Source of the DNA: a virus
Length of the DNA stretch: 29,360 bases
Strand: one strand, 5' to 3'
IMG/VR virus record: IMGVR_UViG_3300028498_000006
Coordinates: 1-29,360 of that record
Shown in pieces: positions 14,378 through 22,561 of this stretch. The translations under genes were made by a program, and so were the position numbers. A model generated the notes under the pieces. It worked only from the letters and a program-made list of their open reading frames with translations, made no database searches and was not told the DNA's origin. The stretch's first letter is position 1; every line of letters starts with the position of its first letter.

Positions 14378-15658
14378 ATGGCTGGAACTACTAAAAACGG
14401 TCTATTAAAGCAAGAACTGGTCATGTTTGACGAGGTGATTGCAGACTTTGAAGAAGCGCTTGTTTACACGAAAGCAGCAGAACGATTTAACTTGGGAGAT
14501 GCAGCAGCGTCGGCACGAGCCAATGATACTGTATGGCGCCCGATGCCGTTACAGGTTGACAGCGAAGAAGGTCTTGACCAAACAGGAAATTTCTTAGGTC
14601 ATACCGAACTTGCTGTACCAGTAACCGTTGACCGTGTACGATCAGTACCAGGCACTATCAATAGTCGTGAATTGCGTGACCCTAACGTACTACGTCGCAA
14701 GGGTAATGCTGCTAAGCAGAAACTTGCTAGTGACGTTAATGATGCGCTACGTCGTCAGGTTGCATACTACGGATCAATCGTTGACACACAAGCAGGTGCA
14801 GCAACAGGCTTCAATGACGTTGCTGAGCTGATGGCTAAATTTGATGATTTAGGCGTACCTGAAAACGACCGTATGGCGTTCTATAGTTCACGCGATATGG
14901 TCAAAATGGCTGCCGATTTAGCAAGCCGTCAAACTCTGTCAGGTAAAACTCAAACGGCATACGAGAAAGCCTACATCAATGAGATTGCAGGTTTTGACGT
15001 ACATAAAGACAGCTCAGGTATCTATCTGCCAGCTGCTACGGCAACAGGCGCTACGGTAACGGGCGGCAATCAACGCCATATCCCACAAGCCACTGTTAAA
15101 AATCCAGTGACAGGCGATGAGCACAACTTGGACAACCGTTCAATGCTGCTAACTGTGGCTGCAACTGGTGGTGCGTTTGCCGTCGGTGATGCATTCACAA
15201 TAGCGGGTGTTTATTCGGTCAACATGAAGAATAAGCAGCAGACACAAGAACTTAAAACATTCCGTGTTATCGATGTTAAGTCAGCAACTAGTATCGAAAT
15301 CGTACCTGCTATTGTTTGCGATGATGGCGCAAGCCCAACCAGTGCTGAGTCGGCATATAAGAACGTGTCAGCAACTCCGGCAGGTGGCGCAGCAATTACC
15401 ATGCTCAACAAAAACGCATCGTACGCAAACGGTGCGTTTGTAAAAGGTGCGCTTGAGTTTATCCCGTCAACTTTGGCGCTTGACAACCAAGACGGTTGGG
15501 CGACTACCAAGGCAACGCTTGATAATGGCTTGACGATTTACTACACCCGTCAAGGCGATATCAACAACCTATCGACTAAGTATCGTTGGGATATTGTCTT
15601 TGGTACAGCGCTGCTCAATCCCGAAATGGCAGGCATCCAATTATTTAACCAAGCGTAG
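14378..15658 (+). CDS. Major coat protein (P22 gp5-like)
   Basis: A 426-residue protein (P22 coat is 430). Shared layout: TVWRPMPLQVDSEEGLD (compare TIWMPVEQES in P22), RDPNVLRRKGNAAKQKLASD, and an inserted domain around residues 240-345 (DNRSMLLTVAATGGAFAVGD, AFTIAGVYSVNMKNK, RVIDVKSATSIEIVP) like the P22 I-domain. The end TIYYTRQGDINNLSTKYRWD parallels P22's [20 protein letters not shown]. HK97 fold. AAAGGAG precedes the ATG. Confidence 0.92.
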   Translation: MAGTTKNGLLKQELVMFDEVIADFEEALVYTKAAERFNLGDAAASARANDTVWRPMPLQVDSEEGLDQTGNFLGHTELAVPVTVDRVRSVPGTINSRELRDPNVLRRKGNAAKQKLASDVNDALRRQVAYYGSIVDTQAGAATGFNDVAELMAKFDDLGVPENDRMAFYSSRDMVKMAADLASRQTLSGKTQTAYEKAYINEIAGFDVHKDSSGIYLPAATATGATVTGGNQRHIPQATVKNPVTGDEHNLDNRSMLLTVAATGGAFAVGDAFTIAGVYSVNMKNKQQTQELKTFRVIDVKSATSIEIVPAIVCDDGASPTSAESAYKNVSATPAGGAAITMLNKNASYANGAFVKGALEFIPSTLALDNQDGWATTKATLDNGLTIYYTRQGDINNLSTKYRWDIVFGTALLNPEMAGIQLFNQA

Positions 15659-15669
15659 GAGATTAACAA

Positions 15670-15864
15670 ATGGCTGATCCAACTTTTAGCGCACCAGTCG
15701 TGACTCGCGATGGTATTACAGGTTTATACAAGGCAAGTTACACTGTATCAGGTACAACCGAGAAAGCAGAAGGTGTAGGTGATACGGTCTATCAAGCTAA
15801 GCGTCACGCTGTGGTTACGTATCGTGCCACCAATCCGTTGGCATTCTTAGACCTTCCTGCATAA
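15670..15864 (+). CDS. Hypothetical small protein after coat
   Basis: A 64-residue protein, ADPTFSAPVVTRDGITGLYK onward, with a beta-rich start and a helix around AKRHAVVTYRATN. TAGGAG precedes the ATG. Being directly after coat it could be a decoration or head-stabilising protein; the function is not recognised. Confidence 0.6.
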   Translation: MADPTFSAPVVTRDGITGLYKASYTVSGTTEKAEGVGDTVYQAKRHAVVTYRATNPLAFLDLPA

Positions 15865-15880
15865 CGTAGATTTATAGTTA

Positions 15881-15906
15881 TTGCGCATTACTTAGGTAGT
15901 GCGTAA
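15881..15906 (+). other. Strong RNA hairpin without a T tract
   Basis: TTGCGCATTAC (15881-15891) pairs along 11 bases with GTAGTGCGTAA (15896-15906), with two G-T wobbles and loop TTAG. It lies in the gap after the coat-associated gene and is not followed by T residues, so it more likely marks mRNA processing or protects the abundant coat message than ends transcription. Confidence 0.5.
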
Positions 15907-15938
15907 TTGCGATGGATTTAACTAACAGAGGATAAACC

Positions 15939-16487
15939 ATGTCAAACATGATAATTTATGCACCGCTGTCCGCTACTGGTGGCAATATTGAGAACGTTTA
16001 CGGCACCAAGATGCGCGTCCGTGTCATTGACGCCAGCAACAAAGATGAAGTTGGGCAAGCCAAGGCTGATGGCTGGATGCCAAAAGCTGATGATGTTATC
16101 GAGCAGATCGAAACCGAAAAGCTTGAAGCTGAAAACAAGGTTATGAAAGGTAAGCTTGGTGGTGCTCGTGTTGGCGATACTGCGAATAACTCACGCATAG
16201 ATGAGCTTGAAGAACAGCTATCGACCGCATTGACCGAGATTGCAGGTTTTGAGCAAGAGCGCGAAGATTCGGACAAAGTTATTAATGAGAAAATTGCACG
16301 AATTGCAGAGCTTGAGCAGAAACTCGCAATCTACGAAGAAAGCAAAGACGCAAACGGTGATGGTGTCGTGTCATACGATGAAATGACCAAAGACGAATTG
16401 AAAGTATTGCTTGAGCAGCGTGACGTTGAGTTTGTCGAACGTGACAGCAAAGACGCGCTAATTCAGAAGCTAAAAGACAGCGAGTAA
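15939..16487 (+). CDS. Coiled-coil protein with EF-hand loop and HeH-like C-terminus
   Basis: A 182-residue protein in four parts: a beta-type N-terminus (KMRVRVIDASNKDEVGQAKA, 24-43); coiled coil (53-70 and 86-135, e.g. RIDELEEQLSTALTE); an EF-hand calcium loop DANGDGVVSYDE (137-148) with D1, N3, D5, G6 and E12 in canonical places; and a HeH/SAP-like ending MTKDELKVLLEQRDVEFVER, then KDALIQKLK. HeH-like ends are common in phage proteins near the coat gene. Probably a head-associated protein; calcium binding is inferred from the loop alone. Confidence 0.7.
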   Translation: MSNMIIYAPLSATGGNIENVYGTKMRVRVIDASNKDEVGQAKADGWMPKADDVIEQIETEKLEAENKVMKGKLGGARVGDTANNSRIDELEEQLSTALTEIAGFEQEREDSDKVINEKIARIAELEQKLAIYEESKDANGDGVVSYDEMTKDELKVLLEQRDVEFVERDSKDALIQKLKDSE

Positions 16488-16491
16488 TCCA

Positions 16492-16902
16492 ATGATCTTA
16501 AAACGTGACATAGTAGACCGCGCATTCAAACTCTTATCTATGTCAGGTTTTGAGCTTGATGATGCGCCAGAAGACAGTCAAGATATATTGCAGACACTTG
16601 ATGACATGATGGCAGAGCTGCAAACTGGTAGCTACGACTTTGGTTATCTCTTAGCTGAGGACGTGACCGACAGTTATCTTGGTGACGACTCAGGTATCAA
16701 GCGTGATGCGCTATCAGGTATCTCACATAAGCTAGCATTACGCATTTGTAGCATCTACGGCAAACAACCGCCAGTCCTGCTACTCAATCAGGCTGACGAC
16801 GCATATAACGCCATGCTGACCATCTATCAGCAGATACCGACAGTTAAAGACTGTCCTGACAATGTAGTTTTAGGCGCGGGTAATAGAGCAAGGTGGTGGT
16901 GA
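16492..16902 (+). CDS. Head-tail adaptor, P22 gp4-like
   Basis: A 136-residue protein (P22 gp4 is 166). It follows the family's helical pattern: RDIVDRAFKLLSMSG, then QDILQTLDDMMAELQTGSYD, FGYLLAEDVTDSYLGDDSGI, and ISHKLALRICSIYGKQPP. It binds under the portal to begin the tail. The position before the gp10-like gene is conserved with P22. P22 gp4 also has muralytic activity; no such motif is evident here, and the protein is shorter. Confidence 0.8.
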   Translation: MILKRDIVDRAFKLLSMSGFELDDAPEDSQDILQTLDDMMAELQTGSYDFGYLLAEDVTDSYLGDDSGIKRDALSGISHKLALRICSIYGKQPPVLLLNQADDAYNAMLTIYQQIPTVKDCPDNVVLGAGNRARWW

Positions 16903-16903
16903 T

Positions 16904-18319
16904 ATGCAAATCCCAATCGTTAACGGTATTTACACAGATAACACAGCCGACTATCGCACGTCATACCCACTGAATCTTGTGCCAGTACCAAAGCAGAACG
17001 GTATTGCCAATGGTTATCTAAAAAAAGCTGACGGCATTGAGCTATTTTGCGGTGCCGAGAAAGGCGGTATTGATAGAGGTGGTATCAACTGGAATGGTGT
17101 TTGTTATCGCGTCATTGGCACAACATTATGGCAAGTTGGCGATAACGGCGTTTGTACCTCTATCGGAACAGTGTCAGGTAGTGAGCAATGCAGCTTTACT
17201 TACTCGTTTGACCGTCTAGGCATTGCATCAGGTGGTAATCTCTACTACTTGCAAGGTAGTACGCTAACGCAAGTGACAAACGCCAATCTTGGTACGGTTG
17301 TCGATGTTGAGTGGATTGATGGTTACTTTGTCACGACTGATGGTGAGTTTATCATTCAGACTGAATTGAATGACCCAACTCAGGTTAGCCCAACAAAGTA
17401 TGGCTCAAGTGAGGCTGACCCTGATCCAATTGTCGGCTTAATGAAAGTACGCAATGAGCTTGTGGTGCTAAATCGATATACCATTGAGGTGTTTGATAAC
17501 GTTGGTGGTGAGGGATTTGCGTTTAGTCGCATTGATGGCGCTATGATGACCAAAGGGCTTGTTGGCACACATGGTAAGTGCTTATTTGCTCAGTCATTCG
17601 CGTTCGTTGGCAGTGGTAAGAATGAGCCATGCAGCGTGTATCTAGGCGCTAATGGCGGCATAACTAAGATTGCGACTCGTGAGATTGAGCTGATTATCTC
17701 AGGCTATACCGATGAGCAGCTATCAAAAATCGTGCTGGAAGCCAAAGAACAGGACATGCACCAGCATTTATACCTGCATTTGACAGACAGAACGCTGGTA
17801 TTTGACTTTATGGCAACGCAGGTGATGCAACAACCCATTTGGTTTGAGCTGTCATCATCAAGCGATGGTAAGGGCGCATACAGAGCAATCAATCATGTGT
17901 GGTGCTATAACAAGTGGATTGTAGGCGATAGACTCAACAGCAATGTTGGCGTAATGAGTAGCAAAGTGTCAAGCCATTACGGTGAACCGGTCGCATGGGA
18001 AATCAACACGACATTCTTGTACAACGGTGGTCAGTCAGGACAAATCAAGTCAATTGAGCTTGTCGGTTTGACAGGTCGCACAAACAACATGCCTGATCCG
18101 CAAGTGTTTTTATCGTGGACAAAGGACGGCATGACATGGAGCAATGAGCGACTGCACAGACAAGGTATGCGCGGACAGTACAGTAAACGCATTATTTGGC
18201 TAAGAGCTATCGGTATGTTTCGGCAGATGATAGGGCTTAGATTCCGAGGCTGTGACGACTCATTGGCATCATTCACAGCAATTGAGGCAGACGTGGAGGC
18301 ATTTGGTAATGGCAGCTAA
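16904..18319 (+). CDS. Packaged-DNA stabilisation protein, P22 gp10-like
   Basis: A 471-residue protein, essentially the length of P22 gp10 (472). It is beta-rich throughout, starting QIPIVNGIYTDNTADYRTSY and NLVPVPKQNG, with internal repeats of strand-turn units of the gp10 propeller type and GHGKCLFAQSFAFVGSG-like segments in the middle. It forms the tail hub between gp4 and the tailspikes. High confidence from order, length and N-terminal signature. Confidence 0.85.
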   Translation: MQIPIVNGIYTDNTADYRTSYPLNLVPVPKQNGIANGYLKKADGIELFCGAEKGGIDRGGINWNGVCYRVIGTTLWQVGDNGVCTSIGTVSGSEQCSFTYSFDRLGIASGGNLYYLQGSTLTQVTNANLGTVVDVEWIDGYFVTTDGEFIIQTELNDPTQVSPTKYGSSEADPDPIVGLMKVRNELVVLNRYTIEVFDNVGGEGFAFSRIDGAMMTKGLVGTHGKCLFAQSFAFVGSGKNEPCSVYLGANGGITKIATREIELIISGYTDEQLSKIVLEAKEQDMHQHLYLHLTDRTLVFDFMATQVMQQPIWFELSSSSDGKGAYRAINHVWCYNKWIVGDRLNSNVGVMSSKVSSHYGEPVAWEINTTFLYNGGQSGQIKSIELVGLTGRTNNMPDPQVFLSWTKDGMTWSNERLHRQGMRGQYSKRIIWLRAIGMFRQMIGLRFRGCDDSLASFTAIEADVEAFGNGS

Positions 18320-18692
18320 TCGCACATTTAAAATACCTCGTGACGTACTGGCTCAGATAACAGGCGGCAATCCACAAGCAATCAAAGCGTTTGAAAATAT
18401 CGAGGTGGTGGCAAACGATACGCCACAAGATATGGCAGACCTTGTGATTCAGATCGAGGGTGCAGCATCACAAGCTGAGCAGGCGGCAATCTTGGCAACT
18501 CAAGCGGCCGCTATCATTAATCAGATGATTGCCGATAATCAAGTGCCATTGCAAGCCGTCAGCGTACCGTCAGAGCGTTCTGACTCACTACAAGCTGTTA
18601 GCGTATCAATCTATCAAGATGACCACCTACAGACCGTTAGCAGCCCTTATGACTGCCAAACTCAACTCATACCAGTACAGGGTGATATATGA
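18309..18692 (+). CDS. Small virion-associated protein in the gp26 (tail needle) slot
   Basis: A 127-residue protein: N-terminal ANRTFKIPRDVLAQITGGNP; an alanine-rich helix, IEGAASQAEQAAILATQAAA (49-68), likely coiled; then three and a half 13-residue repeats (LQAVSV at 81 and 94, LQTVSS at 107, LIPVQ at 120). It overlaps the gp10-like gene by 11 bases. It holds the P22 gp26 needle position but shows no clear needle sequence; whether it plugs the tail is open. Confidence 0.65.
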   Translation: MAANRTFKIPRDVLAQITGGNPQAIKAFENIEVVANDTPQDMADLVIQIEGAASQAEQAAILATQAAAIINQMIADNQVPLQAVSVPSERSDSLQAVSVSIYQDDHLQTVSSPYDCQTQLIPVQGDI

Positions 18693-18985
18693 AACTAACA
18701 AATAAGCAAGCAGCTAACATCACACTAGCAGCCGCAAGTAATACCGTTTATCTGCCAAAAACGGATGCACAAATCAGAGCGTTCACGATTCACAACCCAA
18801 CCGCTGACCCGATTGATACCACTGTATTAGTCAGCGGCAAAACATACATTAAGAAAACAATCACAGGTGGCGCAACTGAGGTTATTGCCTCGTTATTCAA
18901 TCAGCAGCTTGTAAAAGACGAGCCACTAACCATGACGGGTGAAGGTGCAAACGTGCTATTAACGGTCGTCGATATCACGGAGTAG
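18689..18985 (+). CDS. Small beta-rich virion protein
   Basis: A 98-residue protein: KLTNKQAANITLAAASNTVY, then strands around AFTIHNPTADPIDTTVLVSG, ending GANVLLTVVDITE. ATGA-coupled to the preceding gene. The style is of small phage structural proteins of one beta-sandwich. Unassigned. Confidence 0.65.
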   Translation: MKLTNKQAANITLAAASNTVYLPKTDAQIRAFTIHNPTADPIDTTVLVSGKTYIKKTITGGATEVIASLFNQQLVKDEPLTMTGEGANVLLTVVDITE

Positions 18986-18987
18986 TC

Positions 18988-19413
18988 ATGTCAGTCACTC
19001 AGGTCAAATTCGCAGACTATCAGGTTGAGATCACAGCAATGATGATGGATATGCTGCACCTTGAGCCGCAAAAGGTTGATATTCCTATTCAGTATTACAT
19101 CAATATTGATGAGGCAGGGGTATTGAAACCAATGCTTTGGCTTGATGGTGACGCGATCAAAGGCGTGGCGCTAATCTTTGTCTCTACGTCTATGCGTAAC
19201 GAATCATTGATTGACGCGCAAACCGATGTGCTGTGGGTTAAGTCTGAACATCGCGGTAATAGCTCAGAGTTTATCGACGGCATACGTCAGCACTTAAAAG
19301 AGATTGGCGTTAACCATTGGTACGCTGCGAGCCGTATTGCTGCGCCCATTGATGGATTCTTGGAGCGCAACCAATTCAAACCACTTGAAAAACTATATTA
19401 CTGCGAGGTGTGA
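18988..19413 (+). CDS. GNAT-like acetyltransferase-fold protein in the virion gene cluster
   Basis: A 141-residue protein. The order GVALIFVSTSMRNESLIDAQ (strand), DVLWVKSEHRGNSSEFIDGI (strand, then R-G-N-S-S loop, then helix), HWYAASRI and a final FLERNQFKPLEKLYYCEV (the beta-bulge F-K-P-x-E-x-x-Y end) is a GNAT fold. The acetyl-CoA loop is weak (RGNSSE in place of R/QxxGxG/A), so it may be structural, as suggested for T7 gp13-type internal virion proteins. CGGAG precedes the ATG. Confidence 0.6.
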   Translation: MSVTQVKFADYQVEITAMMMDMLHLEPQKVDIPIQYYINIDEAGVLKPMLWLDGDAIKGVALIFVSTSMRNESLIDAQTDVLWVKSEHRGNSSEFIDGIRQHLKEIGVNHWYAASRIAAPIDGFLERNQFKPLEKLYYCEV

Positions 19414-19414
19414 C

Positions 19415-20017
19415 ATGAGTTTCATTAAAAAGGGCTTTGACAGCCTAACAGGTAAGACGGCTGCTAAAAACGCGAGTCAAGCGCAGCAGCAAGCCAGTCA
19501 GCAAGGCATGGAAGAACAGCGTCGCCAGTTTGACGCACTACAGAAGCTCATGCAGCCTTACGTGCAATCGGGCACAGGCGCGTTGCAAGGACAGAATGAC
19601 TTATTAGGCTTGAATGGTTTTGGCAAGCAACAAACTGCTATTGGCAACATTGAAAACAGCCCATTCTTTAAATCACAATATCAACAGGCAGAAAACGCAC
19701 TATTGCAAAACGCATCTGCTACGGGCGGTCTGCGCGGCGGCAACACTCAAGAGGCTTTGGCTGATAATCGATCAAACTTACTGTTCGGCAATGTACAGCA
19801 GCAGCTGCAAAATTTGAGTGGTGTCGCTAGTAACGGGCAGAACGCAGCAGCAGGACTTGGTGGTAACGGATTAACGTTTGGTAATAATATTGCGCAAGGC
19901 TATGGCGATATTGGACAGGCACAAGCTGGCTATCAATTAGCTAAAGGTCAGGTTAATTCAGGATTGCTTAATACAGCTATTCGTGGCGGCATGATGGCAA
20001 TGGGCGGAGGATTTTAA
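19415..20017 (+). CDS. DNA ejection protein, P22 gp7-like
   Basis: A 200-residue protein. The N-terminus SFIKKGFDSLTGKTAAKNAS is followed by a Gln/Ala helix, then LQKLMQPYVQSGTGALQGQN and ASATGGLRGGNTQEALADNR, closely like the gp7 pattern in P22 (TPLADKYIGSLEGL, EATGGLGSTATSNQL), and a Gly-rich end. gp7 is packed in the head and ejected to help form the trans-envelope channel. ATG 19415 follows GAGGTG; a longer frame would overlap the GNAT-like gene. Confidence 0.8.
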   Translation: MSFIKKGFDSLTGKTAAKNASQAQQQASQQGMEEQRRQFDALQKLMQPYVQSGTGALQGQNDLLGLNGFGKQQTAIGNIENSPFFKSQYQQAENALLQNASATGGLRGGNTQEALADNRSNLLFGNVQQQLQNLSGVASNGQNAAAGLGGNGLTFGNNIAQGYGDIGQAQAGYQLAKGQVNSGLLNTAIRGGMMAMGGGF

Positions 20018-21622
20018 ATGCAACTCGCACAAAGTTACTTACAAGGTATGGCAAGCCCATTCGACGGTGTGCTTGAGGCGTACGGTCAAGGTCAGGGATT
20101 CCGAGAGAATAGAGGTATCTTGGAAGCAAGAGAAGCAGAGCAAGCACGTAAAATCCAAGCACAGCAGCAGCTTGAACAGCTCGATTGGAATGATATGGGC
20201 GCAGTTAGTCGTGTCGTAGCTCAATACCCTGAGTACACGAAGGGCGCTCAAGAATACTATGATCAAATGGAAACCAAAGCCAAAGAAGGTTTGTTTAGAA
20301 CCATGAGCCGAGGCGTGTCTGCATTACAAAGCGGATCAAATCAGGTGGCAGCTGACTTGTTTAAAAGCCAAGCAGAGGGCTATAGAAACGTTGGCGATGA
20401 GGATGCAGCAGAAACAGCAGATTGGCTCGCTGAGATGTCCATAACAAGCCCTGAGACCGCGCAACGTGCGTTAATGTTGCAGTTGGCTAGCGTTGGCGGC
20501 AAAGACACAGCAGCGGCTTACGGCTCACTTTCAGGTGCAAATTTAGCAGAAGAAGCTGCGCCATATACTAATGCGAATACACAGGCAACTACAGGCAAGT
20601 TAACGTCTGACAGAGTAAACACGGTCAATCAAGACATATCGAACGCAGCAATCGGCAAAGACCCAGCCGCATTCAGTACAGTCATCACACGACAGTATGA
20701 GAATGGTCTAATCAATAAAGAAGATTACGACTATATGATGACTAATATTACAGACCCTGAAAAGGCGGGTAGTTACTTGCGCGGTCTTGCTATGGGCAAT
20801 CCTGCTATTGCTGCCGCCTACAAGCCAACGACAGCATATGTCAATCAGGGCGATAAGATTACAGCCGTCGAAGTCGATCCATACGATGGCACAAGTAGAA
20901 CGACTGGCACTTATGGAGTGAGCGCAAGCCCCAACACAGTCTATGCAACTGATGCTAGTGAGCGCAATAACGTTAGAACAAACGCACAAAACAATATTAA
21001 TAGTCAGCGTACGGCGCAAACAGCCGCCAATGCCGAACAAACTAGACGCGACAAGTTGGCGATTGATAGCTATGTAGCAAAGCAAAGATTAGAAATAGAA
21101 TCAGGTAAGGTGACTCAAAAGGTAATGCCCGATGGCCGTGTAATGTTGTTTGACAATCAGGGACGTATGAAACCAGTGATTGACCCTGAAACTGGCAAAC
21201 CTATGATCAGCAAGAAAGCCGATCCAGCAATCGCTAAAACATACAGAGAAGAAAAGGTTAGGCAAGATAAGCTTAATGTATTGCTGACTGAAATCGAGCC
21301 GTTGATTAAAGACTCTACAGGTAGCGTACCTGGCACTGCTGCTGACTACATAGCTCGTGGTGTCGGCGTTACAACCAAAGGGGCGGAATCAATAGCCAGA
21401 CTTAAAACACTGTCTGGTCAGTTGGTTGCAATGATGCCTCGCATGGAAGGGCCGCAATCCGATAAAGATGTTGCCATGTATAAAGAAATGGCGGGTAATC
21501 TGGCTTCTACCATAACGCCAAGAAAGATGAGACTGGCTGCTTTAGACACCATTAAGGCGTTAAACGAGAAGTACGCTGACTTGAACAACGCCTCACAGGT
21601 CAAAGAAGATGATTTATTCTAA
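20018..21622 (+). CDS. DNA ejection/internal virion protein, gp20-position
   Basis: A 534-residue, largely helical protein rich in Ala, Gln and Glu. The start SYLQGMASPFDGVLEAYGQG and FRENRGILEAREAEQARKIQ is typical of podoviral ejection proteins that begin with a helical segment. Late sequence includes DKLAIDSYVAKQRLEIESGK and a C-terminal helix. It starts one base after the gp7-like stop, with GGCGGAGG upstream. Similar to P22 gp20 in order and size (471), though sequence identity is not claimed. Confidence 0.7.
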   Translation: MQLAQSYLQGMASPFDGVLEAYGQGQGFRENRGILEAREAEQARKIQAQQQLEQLDWNDMGAVSRVVAQYPEYTKGAQEYYDQMETKAKEGLFRTMSRGVSALQSGSNQVAADLFKSQAEGYRNVGDEDAAETADWLAEMSITSPETAQRALMLQLASVGGKDTAAAYGSLSGANLAEEAAPYTNANTQATTGKLTSDRVNTVNQDISNAAIGKDPAAFSTVITRQYENGLINKEDYDYMMTNITDPEKAGSYLRGLAMGNPAIAAAYKPTTAYVNQGDKITAVEVDPYDGTSRTTGTYGVSASPNTVYATDASERNNVRTNAQNNINSQRTAQTAANAEQTRRDKLAIDSYVAKQRLEIESGKVTQKVMPDGRVMLFDNQGRMKPVIDPETGKPMISKKADPAIAKTYREEKVRQDKLNVLLTEIEPLIKDSTGSVPGTAADYIARGVGVTTKGAESIARLKTLSGQLVAMMPRMEGPQSDKDVAMYKEMAGNLASTITPRKMRLAALDTIKALNEKYADLNNASQVKEDDLF

Positions 21623-21631
21623 GGATTGATA

Positions 21632-22552
21632 ATGGCATATCAAGGTGGAAAATTATCGAATGGCACACCTCTAAACGTGGCAGTCTATAACGCTTACAGG
21701 AACGCAGGACTGTCTCACAATCAAGCCTTAGCTGTTACAGCTGAGGTTGGTCGTGAAAATAGTTTTAATGCCAACATACTGTTTGGTAATCACACCGATC
21801 CTGCGCGTGATAAGAAGGGTAAGAAAATACGCAATCTTGGTATGTTGTCTTGGAATCAAGGCCGCGACAACATGCTTGAGGGTTTCTTAAAGCAAAACGG
21901 TGTTATGAAAAATGGCGTTATGGAGCAAACCCAAGCAAATCTTAACGCACAAGCTCGGTTCAGCGTTCGTGAAATGAAAAGCAAAAAATACGCAGGAAAG
22001 CTCAAAAAATTTTGGAGCAATCCTGATGCAAGTCCTGACTCTTATGCCGCTGAATTAGGCAAGCATTACATTGCATGGGCTTACGGCCAGAACGACATAA
22101 AAGGCAAAGTTCCCGGTACAAGAGTACCGTTTGACTGGAAAGCTAACGATAATAGGCGCAGAGGTTACCTGAACACACTTAACGGTATGTTGGGTGGCAA
22201 AACCACTTATCAGGCACAAAACAACGATTCATCATGGAGCGAACCACAGTGGGAATCTCAAGTATGGCAAGCCCCATCATGGCAAGACGCTGAGCAAGTC
22301 CAGTGGCAAGAGCCACAGTGGCAGGAATCTGAGCAAGCGGGTAGCTTTATCGAACCTCGATGGCAAGACGCTGAACCACAAGATCAATCATCGTTTATCG
22401 AACCTGAATGGCAATCGATTGATAACGTGCAAGTCGGTACAGTGCCAGTTAGAGATTTGACCGATAGCGAGCCTTCCACATGGCAACCACCACAGTGGGA
22501 TATACCTGAACAAGATCTGCCAATCAGCGCAATGCAACCAAGACAAATTTAA
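21632..22552 (+). CDS. Virion lysozyme-like protein with Trp-repeat tail
   Basis: A 306-residue protein. Residues 1-185 look like a lysozyme/transglycosylase-type domain: NVAVYNAYRNAGLSHNQALA, AEVGRENSF (a candidate catalytic Glu at 42, possibly 38), IRNLGMLSWNQGRDNMLEGF, and GKHYIAWAYGQND. Residues 202-289 are low-complexity, with ten Trp set in P-Q-W-Q/E units, often five residues apart. It would open peptidoglycan during DNA entry. ATG 21632 is preferred over TTG 21626 because AAGGA sits at a better distance. Confidence 0.65.
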   Translation: MAYQGGKLSNGTPLNVAVYNAYRNAGLSHNQALAVTAEVGRENSFNANILFGNHTDPARDKKGKKIRNLGMLSWNQGRDNMLEGFLKQNGVMKNGVMEQTQANLNAQARFSVREMKSKKYAGKLKKFWSNPDASPDSYAAELGKHYIAWAYGQNDIKGKVPGTRVPFDWKANDNRRRGYLNTLNGMLGGKTTYQAQNNDSSWSEPQWESQVWQAPSWQDAEQVQWQEPQWQESEQAGSFIEPRWQDAEPQDQSSFIEPEWQSIDNVQVGTVPVRDLTDSEPSTWQPPQWDIPEQDLPISAMQPRQI

Positions 22553-22561
22553 GGACCAATC

